Positions 1 through 4,661 of a DNA stretch of 5,090 nt are shown here, in pieces; positions within the stretch are counted from its first letter, which is position 1; each line of letters starts with the position of its first letter. Both the position numbers and the translations under genes were made by a program. The notes under the pieces were generated by a model. That model was given only the letters and a program-made list of their open reading frames with translations. It made no database searches and had not been told where the DNA came from. Source of the stretch: Clostridiales bacterium (GTDB lineage Bacteria > Bacillota > Clostridia > Christensenellales > Aristaeellaceae); NCBI GenBank assembly GCA_004552515.1, contig SFOF01000171.1, forward strand, positions 1 to 5,090, read 5' to 3'.

Positions 1-246
1 GATCCGGCAACCCGACGCCAAGATTCAAAGCAGTGCCAATGCCGCCAAAATGTCGGTTTAACGGGCTTTCGAAACATACTCCGGTTCCCACGCTTCCTCA
101 GACGGATGAAGCGCGCCCTTTGAACCTCTTCCCCTCAACCGGCATAAAGGACACGTTATCGCCATTCGCTCCAGGATCCGGCGGCGTTACCGGCACTGCA
201 AGACCTCATGCGCAGACTTTGGGCGTATACGCCCGGCTTTTCTCGT
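1..246. other. Gene-free segment with nested inverted repeats, downstream of dinB
   Basis: No start-to-stop frame here has both a ribosome binding site and a convincing product. The base composition looks less GC-extreme than the neighbouring genes. Inverted repeats are visible: CCGGTT (81-86) with AACCGG (137-142), enclosing CGCTTC (91-96) with GAAGCG (108-113); CCGG (178-181) with CCGG (190-193); and the perfect 14-bp palindrome at 221-234. GATCCGGC occurs twice (1-8 and 175-182). Several frames on both strands read like protein but lack starts or are interrupted. One plus-strand frame open from the left edge ends at 59-61 and could be the tail of a gene outside the window. The segment could be a structured RNA, an intergenic repeat, a decayed gene or plain spacer; I cannot decide. 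Confidence 0.4.
221..234. repeat. Perfect 14-bp palindrome GGGCGTATACGCCC
   Basis: The sequence equals its own reverse complement and can form a 5-bp GC stem with a TATA loop. It lies 12 bp beyond the dinB stop. On the plus strand it is followed after three bases by TTTTC, so it resembles a weak plus-strand terminator. On the minus strand, the direction dinB is read, it is followed by AAAG rather than a T-run, so it is a poor intrinsic terminator for dinB. A protein-binding site is equally possible. Confidence 0.45.
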
Positions 247-1515
247 TCAATCGTCCTCGTCGCCGCCGCGCTCGCCGGCGTCCAGTCCGATGTCAGCGGC
301 CCTTCGGCAACCGTGGATCACCGCGCCGCCGCCGTGCTTCAGGCGGATTTTGTCCACGGCGCTTTCGAGCCTTTCCCGCTTTTCGCGCGCGGCGTAGGAG
401 CGGACGTCCTGCACGCTTTCCAGATCGAACAGACTGATCTGCTCCGGCCTTTCACCCATGCGCGTGAGGGCGCTCACGCCCACTGTGATGGCGCGGATCG
501 GATTGTCCGGCCCGATGCGCCAGTGCGCGCGCAAAAGCGCCATCGCGCCGTCGGCAATATCGCGCTGCGTACACACGCCGTAGGGCAGCGTCGCCTGCCG
601 CGATATGTTGTTAAGCTGCGGCGTGCGGATGTGTACCTGCACCACGCCGCCGCGCAGCCCCTCCCGCCGCAGCTGCTCGGCCACTTTTTCGGAGAGCCGG
701 CTCACGCCCAGCCGCACCTCATCCTCGCTGACAAGATCGCGCCGAAACGTCATGCCGCGGCTGATGTTCTTGCTCTCCGCGCGGTCGGTGTAGAGGTGAA
801 CGGGCGCGTCGTCCAGCCCGTTGCAGGCGCGCCACAGCGCCGCGCCGCTCTTGCCCATCCATTCGATCAGCCGCTTTTCGGGCTGCGCGGCCAGCGCGCC
901 GATGGTATCGATCCCCTTCTCGGCCAGCCGCGCCGCCGACGACCTGCCGACGAACAGCATCTCGGACACAGGCAGCGGCCAGAGCAGCGCGCGATAGTTC
1001 TCCGGCGTGATGATCGTGGTCGCGTCCGGCTTTTTATAGTCGCTGCCCATCTTGGCAAACGTCTTGTTGAACGACACGCCCACGGAGATCGTCACGCCGA
1101 TTTCCTCGCGCACGCGTCGGCGCAGCTCGTCGGCCAGCTCGCCCGCCGTCATGCCGTAATAGTTTAAGCAGCCGGTGAGATCGAGAAAGCTCTCGTCGAT
1201 CGAGGCCGGCTCCACATAGCCGGTATAGGAGAGATAGATCGCATTGACCGCGCGCGAAATCTGCGCATACAGCTTATGCCGCGGCGGCACGAACACAATG
1301 CCCGGACATTTGCGCTTCGCCGCCCATACGGTGTCGGTGGTCTTTACGCCCGCGCGCTTGGCCAGCTCGTTTTTGGCCACGACGACGCCATGCCTGTCCT
1401 GCGGATCGCCCGCCACGGCCATGGGCATATTCTTCAGCTCCGGATGATCCAGACATTCGCAGGACGCGAAAAAGTTGTTGCAGTCGCAATGGAAAATCAG
1501 CCGCGACACGTCCAT
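247..1515 (-). CDS. dinB: Y-family DNA polymerase (Pol IV/DinB-like)
   Basis: This is a 422-residue translesion DNA polymerase that copies past damaged template bases with low fidelity, acting at stalled forks in the cytoplasm. Seen in the sequence: an N-terminal palm start HCDCNNFFASCE (residues 9-20) with catalytic Asp11 and probable steric-gate Phe16; SIDESFLDLTG (105-115) with catalytic Asp107 and Glu108; SVGVSFNKTFAKMGSDYKKP (144-163), matching the conserved segment that follows the palm; a helix-hairpin-helix-like thumb at about 181-235; a little-finger region at about 250-350; and a sliding-clamp motif QISLF (359-363). The clamp motif is internal, with about 59 residues after it, ending in an acidic GGDEDD tail. 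The length is longer than E. coli Pol IV (about 350 residues). The ATG start has a purine-rich site (GAGGGGGG) seven bases upstream and a promoter close behind it. Family membership is firm; the symbol is used in the broad sense. Confidence 0.93.
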   Translation of the reverse strand: MDVSRLIFHCDCNNFFASCECLDHPELKNMPMAVAGDPQDRHGVVVAKNELAKRAGVKTTDTVWAAKRKCPGIVFVPPRHKLYAQISRAVNAIYLSYTGYVEPASIDESFLDLTGCLNYYGMTAGELADELRRRVREEIGVTISVGVSFNKTFAKMGSDYKKPDATTIITPENYRALLWPLPVSEMLFVGRSSAARLAEKGIDTIGALAAQPEKRLIEWMGKSGAALWRACNGLDDAPVHLYTDRAESKNISRGMTFRRDLVSEDEVRLGVSRLSEKVAEQLRREGLRGGVVQVHIRTPQLNNISRQATLPYGVCTQRDIADGAMALLRAHWRIGPDNPIRAITVGVSALTRMGERPEQISLFDLESVQDVRSYAAREKRERLESAVDKIRLKHGGGAVIHGCRRAADIGLDAGERGGDEDD

Positions 1516-1522
1516 GCCGCTT

Positions 1523-1530
1523 CCCCCCTC
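1523..1530 (-). promoter_or_regulatory. Ribosome binding site of dinB
   Basis: On the minus strand the sequence reads GAGGGGGG, ending seven bases before the ATG at 1515-1513. It is purine-rich but G-heavy compared with the AAGGAG sites of the other genes. It supports the ATG at 1515 as the dinB start. Confidence 0.6.
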
Positions 1531-1548
1531 TCTCTTTCCTACATAAAC

Positions 1549-1577
1549 AGTATATCACACCTTGCGATCATTGACAA
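1549..1577 (-). promoter_or_regulatory. Sigma-A-type promoter of dinB
   Basis: On the minus strand, TTGTCA (1577-1572) is followed after exactly 17 bp by TATACT (1554-1549). Each differs from the sigma-70/sigma-A consensus at one position. The predicted transcript starts near 1542, giving a leader of about 27 bases before the ATG at 1515. A 7-bp inverted repeat, CTTGCGA (1561-1567) and TCGCAAG (1588-1594), straddles the -35 box and is a candidate operator. Confidence 0.8.
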
Positions 1578-1594
1578 GAAAAAACGTTCGCAAG
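1561..1594. repeat. Inverted repeat CTTGCGA/TCGCAAG around the dinB -35 box
   Basis: The two perfect 7-bp arms are at 1561-1567 and 1588-1594, with a 20-bp gap. One arm lies in the promoter spacer and the other upstream of the -35 hexamer, so a dimeric protein bound here would cover the -35 element. A CGAAC half-site (minus strand, 1590-1586) lies inside the region. It recalls half of the Firmicute LexA box (CGAAC-N4-GTTCG family), but the second half is not conserved. Confidence 0.35.
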
Positions 1595-1779
1595 AAAATG
1601 GCCTTTTTCCCCTTGAAAGCGTCTTTCATGATCAGGCGATATGGCCGTTCTCCGCGTTTTGCGCATTGCCGCGCGTCCGTCTTCTCAAGCCTTCCCTTAT
1701 GTGAAAAATTCCATCCACGGGCGGCAGATGAGGTCATTCTCTCTCGAAGAGATAGCCGCTTTTCACCGCGCGCCAACAC

Positions 1780-1808
1780 AAAAAAAACGGAGCGAGCCGC
1801 GGTCCGTT
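1780..1808 (-). terminator. Rho-independent terminator of the flavodoxin fusion gene
   Basis: Read on the minus strand, AACGGA (1808-1803) pairs with TCCGTT (1791-1786) around an 11-base GC-rich loop, and the stem runs directly into a tract of eight T (1787-1780). It starts 12 bases after the TGA stop at 1822-1820. Position, strand and T-tract all fit termination of the leftward transcript, and it separates this gene from dinB. Confidence 0.8.
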
Positions 1809-1819
1809 CCGTCGCTATA

Positions 1820-2719
1820 TCACTGCCCGCTGTAGCGCCCCGTGACGCAGCGGATGCTCCTAAAGCCCGTGCGCCGCAAACCGAGCAGCGCGTCCATCTC
1901 GTCCGCGGCGTTTTCATAGCGGCCGCGCGTGTGATGGACGAGTATGTAGTCGGCCTCGCGAATCCTCCCCTTCGCCTGGCGGCAGAACGCGCGCACGGGC
2001 GCGGAAAGCGCGAACACCCAGATGGGCGCACAGATCGTGACGTGATCATACGCCGTCAGATCGACGCCGATCGGCTCTATGGGCATATCCCAGCGGTGCA
2101 TACCATACCGCCCGCACCACCAGAAGCCGAGCGTGCCCTCCGTGCGCTCGGTCGATCTGATCTCGTACAGCTGCGCGCCGGTGCGGTCGGCCTCGAGAAG
2201 CGCCTGCCGCCGGACATAGCCCATGCGCGAAAAATAAACCACCAGCCGGCGCGGATTCTCGCCGATGTGCGCGCAGTCCTTCGCGCCATCGTCAAAGCGC
2301 TCCTGCCGCTCGAACACCACCGCCGCCCAGCCGGTCGCCGCCTGCGCCAGACCGAATATAAAATAGGCGGTTGACATGAAATTGAGCGGGAACATATAAA
2401 ACTGTATGCAGATCCACATCATCAGCGTCACGCCGAAAACGCCGCCGCAGACCGCGCCCGCACGCTTTCTCGCCAGCAGCAGCCCCGCCGCCGTCAGATT
2501 GGTCAGCCCGTTGACGATGAGCAGCGCCCAGCCCGAAAACCGAAAATCCTGAAACACCTTATCCGCAAAGGGCAGCTTTTGAAAATACGGCAGCATCGCG
2601 TCCATGCCCATAATGCCGCCGGTCGGGTCGATCAGCATACAGGCCGCGCCCGCCACCGCGCCCAGCCCGACAAACACAGTCCAGAAAATCAGCGCCTTCC
2701 GCGCCCGTTCGTATCTCAC
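1820..2719 (-). CDS. Four-helix membrane protein fused to a flavodoxin-like domain
   Basis: I choose the GTG at 2719 (299 residues): AAGGAG lies nine bases upstream, whereas the longer in-frame extension to 2782 would start inside the promoter. The N-terminal half has four hydrophobic helices at about 9-29, 62-83, 87-109 and 113-136, with DPTGGIMG just after the first, as in some small bacterial four-helix membrane proteins. The C-terminal domain (about 157-290) begins RRLVVYFSRMGYVRR, the strand and phosphate-loop position of flavodoxins, followed by an aromatic segment LGFWWCGRYGMHRW (197-210) and CAPIWVFALSAPVRAF (230-245), typical of the flavin-binding fold. The loop reads S-R-M-G-Y-V where classical flavodoxins have S-x-T-G-N-T, so FMN binding is plausible but not assured. 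A membrane-tethered electron-transfer or quinone-reductase-like role is inference. It is a single-gene unit with its own promoter and terminator. Confidence 0.87.
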   Translation of the reverse strand: MRYERARKALIFWTVFVGLGAVAGAACMLIDPTGGIMGMDAMLPYFQKLPFADKVFQDFRFSGWALLIVNGLTNLTAAGLLLARKRAGAVCGGVFGVTLMMWICIQFYMFPLNFMSTAYFIFGLAQAATGWAAVVFERQERFDDGAKDCAHIGENPRRLVVYFSRMGYVRRQALLEADRTGAQLYEIRSTERTEGTLGFWWCGRYGMHRWDMPIEPIGVDLTAYDHVTICAPIWVFALSAPVRAFCRQAKGRIREADYILVHHTRGRYENAADEMDALLGLRRTGFRSIRCVTGRYSGQ

Positions 2720-2728
2720 GCTTTTTCG

Positions 2729-2734
2729 CTCCTT
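2729..2734 (-). promoter_or_regulatory. Ribosome binding site fixing the GTG start at 2719
   Basis: AAGGAG on the minus strand lies nine bases before GTG. It is the only strong Shine-Dalgarno sequence near this end of the frame and decides the start in favour of 2719 over the upstream TTG at 2782, which overlaps the -35 box. Confidence 0.85.
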
Positions 2735-2753
2735 TTTGTCAATAACTTCGCTT

Positions 2754-2782
2754 ACTATAGCACGATTTCCCGCGATGTGCAA
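2754..2782 (-). promoter_or_regulatory. Promoter of the flavodoxin fusion gene
   Basis: On the minus strand, TTGCAC (2782-2777) and TATAGT (2759-2754) are separated by exactly 17 bp. The -10 matches five of six consensus bases; the -35 matches only its TTG. The predicted start is near 2747, giving a leader of about 27 bases that carries the AAGGAG site. It is divergent from the operon promoter about 90 bp away. Confidence 0.7.
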
Positions 2783-2809
2783 CAGATGATGTTTAAAATC
2801 AGTAAAAAA

Positions 2810-2837
2810 GCGTCCGTTTTGTCGCGGCGCGCGTCCG
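2810..2837. repeat. Direct repeat GCGTCCG with 21-bp periodicity upstream of the operon promoter
   Basis: GCGTCCG occurs at 2810-2816 and 2831-2837, exactly 21 bp apart, about two helical turns. The second copy ends five bases before the extended -10. As the operon promoter has no good -35 hexamer, the repeats could be activator half-sites on one DNA face. In GC-rich DNA a 7-bp repeat can also be chance. Confidence 0.3.
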
Positions 2838-2841
2838 AATA

Positions 2842-2850
2842 TGCTATACT
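2842..2850 (+). promoter_or_regulatory. Extended -10 promoter of the three-gene operon
   Basis: TGCTATACT is an extended -10 (TG-N-TATACT, five of six consensus bases in the hexamer). No good -35 lies at 16-18 bp; the nearest candidate, TTGTCG (2819-2824), would need a 20-bp spacer. The -10 overlaps an 11-bp palindrome CTATACTATAG (2844-2854). The predicted start is near 2857, leaving a leader of about 30 bases before the ATG at 2888, with GGAAGGGAG (2868-2876) as ribosome binding site. Confidence 0.65.
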
Positions 2851-2887
2851 ATAGAAAAATCAATCGCGGAAGGGAGATTTTACCGCC

Positions 2888-3280
2888 ATGAAAAAGCCGT
2901 CCGATAAGAACTGGCTTCTGTTCCTCGCCCCGCGCGTCATACTGCCGCTGGCGGCGATCGCGCTCATCCTCGCGCTGGCGCTGCCGCAGCGCGTCACGAA
3001 AACGGAAACCGCCGTCTACGCCGTGCCCGAGGGCTATGCGTTCCACGCCGACGTAAAGCTGCGCGCGGGCGAAATTCATCTCACCGTCACGGACGATACC
3101 GGCGCGTCTCTGCTGGACGAGACGTTCGACAAGTCCTATAACTACGCCGTCACAGCCTATTCGGCGGGCGAATACGCGCTGACCGCCGACTACAAAGACG
3201 CGTCGGGCAGCGTCGACGTTTACCTGACCGACGAAAGCGGCGCGCGCGTCAAGGCCGGCGCATTGGAGAAGCGGCCGTGA
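2888..3280 (+). CDS. Membrane-anchored small protein of unknown function
   Basis: I do not recognise this 130-residue protein. It starts with a short basic stretch (KKPSDK) and one hydrophobic helix at about 10-33, with no lipobox cysteine and no clear signal-peptidase site, so it is probably an anchor with the rest outside the cell. The exported part, about 35-130, alternates polar and hydrophobic residues in short strands (EIHLTVTDD, 62-70; GEYALTADYKD, 94-104; GSVDVYLTDESG, 107-118), suggesting a small beta-sandwich. It has no cysteine or catalytic motif. A purine-rich site (2868-2876) precedes the ATG by 11 bases. It is the first gene of the operon and its stop overlaps the next start by four bases, which argues that it is real and co-translated with the kinase-like gene. 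The domain could be a binding or scaffold module; that is conjecture. Confidence 0.8.
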   Translation: MKKPSDKNWLLFLAPRVILPLAAIALILALALPQRVTKTETAVYAVPEGYAFHADVKLRAGEIHLTVTDDTGASLLDETFDKSYNYAVTAYSAGEYALTADYKDASGSVDVYLTDESGARVKAGALEKRP

Positions 3281-3795
3281 AAAACCTGATCTTTGTAAAC
3301 GGCACGATGGGCGCGGGCAAGACCGCCGTCTGCCGCGCGCTTCAAAGCCGGCTCGAGCCGTGCGTCCTTCTGGACGGCGACTGGTGCTGGGATATGCGGC
3401 CGTTCACCGTCACCGACGAGACGAAGGCCGTCGTCGTCGACAACATCTGCGCCATGCTGGGCAATTTCCTGCGGTGCGGCGCATGGGAGAACGTCGTTTT
3501 CTGCTGGGTCATGCAGGATAAGGCCATTGCGGAGAACATCCTCCGCCGGCTCGATCTGACGGACGTGAACGCGCGCCTGTTCACGCTCATGGTTTCCGAA
3601 AAGGCGCTCAGGGCGCGGCTCGAGGCCGACGTGCAAAGCGGAAAGCGCGAGCGGGACGTGATCGAGCGCAGCGTCGCCCGACTGCCGCTGTACGAGCGCA
3701 TGGACACTGAAAAGATCGACACGGACGCGCTCACGCCCGATCAGATCGCCGAGATCATCGCAAACCGCATCCGAAAAGGAGAGAAAAACACATGA
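3277..3795 (+). CDS. P-loop nucleotide kinase-like ATPase
   Basis: This 172-residue protein opens with a beta strand and a textbook Walker A motif, GTMGAGKT (9-16). DGDWCWDM (33-40) follows at the place where small-molecule kinases of the chloramphenicol-phosphotransferase/shikimate-kinase type bind or activate substrate. NVVFCWVM (72-79) fits the Walker B strand. LRARLEADVQSGKRERD (111-127) resembles the arginine-rich lid and IDTDALTPDQIAEII (147-161) is a typical C-terminal end of these kinases. It should phosphorylate a small molecule or nucleotide in the cytoplasm; the substrate is not readable. The GTG start shares GTGA with the stop of the upstream gene, with GGAG eight bases before it (3265-3268), so translation is probably coupled. 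A resistance kinase is possible, but there is no resistance gene context. Confidence 0.87.
   Translation: MKNLIFVNGTMGAGKTAVCRALQSRLEPCVLLDGDWCWDMRPFTVTDETKAVVVDNICAMLGNFLRCGAWENVVFCWVMQDKAIAENILRRLDLTDVNARLFTLMVSEKALRARLEADVQSGKRERDVIERSVARLPLYERMDTEKIDTDALTPDQIAEIIANRIRKGEKNT
3776..3781 (+). promoter_or_regulatory. Ribosome binding site of the methyltransferase gene
   Basis: AAGGAG inside the 3' end of the kinase-like gene lies ten bases before the ATG at 3792. The start overlaps the preceding stop as ATGA, so ribosomes can both reinitiate and load anew. It confirms the methyltransferase start. Confidence 0.8.
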
Positions 3796-4553
3796 CCGAT
3801 CGCGAAAGGCTGATCGCCGAATGGAAGCGCGAGGAGGACTGCGCGCACATCCACGGCTGGGATTTTTCGCACATCGCGGGGCGCTACACGGAGGAAACCG
3901 ACGTTCCGTGGGATTACCGGCAGGTCATACTCGACCATCTGAGAGACGATATGCGCCTTATGGACGTTGACACCGGCGGCGGCGAGTTCCTGCTCTCACT
4001 GGGACACCCCTGCGCCAACACGGCGGCCTGCGAGGCCTATCCGCCCAACGCCCAGCTGTGCCGCGAGCGCCTGCTGCCGCTGGGGATCGACTTTCGGGAG
4101 GGCGGCGCGGACAGCCTGCCCTTCGAGGACGCGTCGCTCGACATGATTATCAACCGGCACGGCGACTGGAACGCCGCCGAAATCCGCCGCGCGCTGAAAA
4201 AGGGCGGCCTGTTTATCACGCAGCAGGTGGGCGCGGAGAACGACCGCGAGCTGGTGCGGCTGCTGCTGGGCGATATTCCCCTGCCCTTCCCCGGGCAATA
4301 TGCCGGCAAGGCCGCGCGCGCCTTTGAAGCGCAGGGCTTCGACATACTGGACGCGCGGGAGTGCTTCCGGCCGATCGTCTTTTGCGATGTGGGCGCGCTG
4401 GTATGGTTCGCGCGCATCATCGAGTGGGAGTTTCCCGGCTTCAGCGTGGACGCCTGCCGGGATGCACTCTTCCGCGCCCAGCGCCTGATTGAGGAAAACG
4501 GACGCATTGAGGGACGGATTCACCGCTTCCTGCTGGTCGCGCGCAGCCAATAA
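3792..4553 (+). CDS. Class I SAM-dependent methyltransferase
   Basis: This 253-residue cytoplasmic enzyme should transfer a methyl group from S-adenosylmethionine; the acceptor is unknown. The Rossmann core is visible: motif I LMDVDTGGGEFL (56-67); an acidic end of strand 2 at Glu81, followed by YPPN (83-86); LPFEDASLDMIINRH (109-123) as the strand-4 motif; and ALKKGGLFITQQVG (134-147), the usual strand-5 'LKPGG' element. A C-terminal part (about 195-225) with FCDVGALVWFARIIEWEFPG is probably substrate-side. In motif I the first glycine of G-x-G-x-G is Asp60, while Gly62 and Gly64 remain; this may be a subfamily trait rather than a defect. From memory it fits a group of uncharacterised Firmicute methyltransferases. 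It is the last gene of the operon, joined to the kinase-like gene by ATGA, and no intrinsic terminator follows. Confidence 0.92.
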   Translation: MTDRERLIAEWKREEDCAHIHGWDFSHIAGRYTEETDVPWDYRQVILDHLRDDMRLMDVDTGGGEFLLSLGHPCANTAACEAYPPNAQLCRERLLPLGIDFREGGADSLPFEDASLDMIINRHGDWNAAEIRRALKKGGLFITQQVGAENDRELVRLLLGDIPLPFPGQYAGKAARAFEAQGFDILDARECFRPIVFCDVGALVWFARIIEWEFPGFSVDACRDALFRAQRLIEENGRIEGRIHRFLLVARSQ

Positions 4554-4579
4554 ATTCGCTAATTTGCCATATTTGTCCG

Positions 4580-4608
4580 TTGACATGGCCGCATTTGACG
4601 GTTAAAAT
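4580..4608 (+). promoter_or_regulatory. Near-consensus promoter of the TetR-type gene
   Basis: A perfect -35 TTGACA (4580-4585) is followed after 17 bp by TAAAAT (4603-4608), five of six bases of the -10 consensus. The predicted start is near 4615, one base before a perfect palindrome. This is the best promoter in the window. It gives the regulator its own transcript, although the upstream operon may also read through, as no terminator separates them. Confidence 0.85.
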
Positions 4609-4615
4609 AACAGGT

Positions 4616-4631
4616 GATGCACAAGTGCATC
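4616..4631. promoter_or_regulatory. Palindromic operator candidate GATGCAC-AA-GTGCATC
   Basis: Two perfect 7-bp arms (4616-4622 and 4625-4631) are separated by AA. The site begins eight bases after the -10 box, so it covers the predicted transcription start and early transcribed region. Its size and place fit the autoregulatory operator of a TetR-family dimer encoded just downstream. The same repeat would form a hairpin in the RNA leader, an alternative explanation. Confidence 0.65.
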
Positions 4632-4645
4632 GTTCATTATCGTTT

Positions 4646-4661
4646 GAAAGGGCGAGCTTTC
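4646..4661 (+). promoter_or_regulatory. Ribosome binding site of the TetR-type gene, inside a small hairpin
   Basis: AAAGGG (4647-4652) lies nine bases before the ATG at 4662 and decides the start. GAAAG (4646-4650) is complementary to CTTTC (4657-4661), so a 5-bp hairpin with a 6-base loop could partly hide the site and dampen translation. The stem is short, so the effect may be small. Confidence 0.5.

Larger units (their letters stand above)
1516..1819. other. 304-bp intergenic region between dinB and the flavodoxin fusion gene
   Basis: Both flanking genes are on the minus strand. The region holds the dinB promoter (1549-1577) and a 7-bp inverted repeat around its -35 box on the right flank of dinB, and the terminator of the flavodoxin gene (1780-1808) at the far end. 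The middle, about 1600-1775, contains a short hairpin-forming repeat TGAAAG/CTTTCA (1614-1619 and 1623-1628) and TCTCT/AGAGA (1740-1744 and 1748-1752). I see no gene there: the open frames that cross it lack ribosome binding sites and mainly run on as antisense shadows of the neighbouring genes. Confidence 0.6.

Noticed and set aside
2..61. Plus-strand frame open from the left edge ending in SSANAAKMSV
   Set aside because: Only about 19 codons are visible, competing frames are equally open, and nothing shows which, if any, is translated; not called as a partial gene.
208..1167. Long plus-strand open frame (319 codons) antisense to dinB
   Set aside because: It lies opposite the clearly conserved polymerase, has His/Arg/Ala-rich low-complexity composition typical of reversed GC-rich codons, and has no ribosome binding site or recognisable domain.
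1555..1628. Small minus-strand frame of 24 codons starting with MKDAFKGKK
   Set aside because: It overlaps the dinB promoter, has no Shine-Dalgarno sequence before its ATG, and nothing supports its translation.
1613..1630. Similarity to the TetR leader (TTGAAAG, short loop, CTTTCATG) upstream of an ATG at 1628
   Set aside because: The frame from this ATG gives an unconvincing product that runs into antisense sequence, there is no purine-rich site of useful length, and a five-base arm match is easily chance.
1562..2374. Plus-strand open frame (270 codons) crossing the intergenic gap and the flavodoxin gene
   Set aside because: Most of it is the antisense shadow of the flavodoxin domain, it crosses the terminator of that gene, it has no ribosome binding site, and its product is Arg/Ala-rich without motifs.
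2720..2782. N-terminal extension of the flavodoxin fusion to a TTG at 2782
   Set aside because: The TTG lies within the -35 hexamer and upstream of the predicted transcript start; AAGGAG at the correct distance favours the GTG at 2719.
3996..4586. Minus-strand open frame (196 codons) opposite the methyltransferase
   Set aside because: It is antisense to a gene with clear SAM-binding motifs and strong translation signals; its own product has no recognisable pattern.
4562..4597. Three ATTTG copies (4562, 4571, 4593) near the TetR promoter
   Set aside because: Spacing is irregular, the motif is only five bases in an AT-rich stretch, and the copies are explained by base composition.
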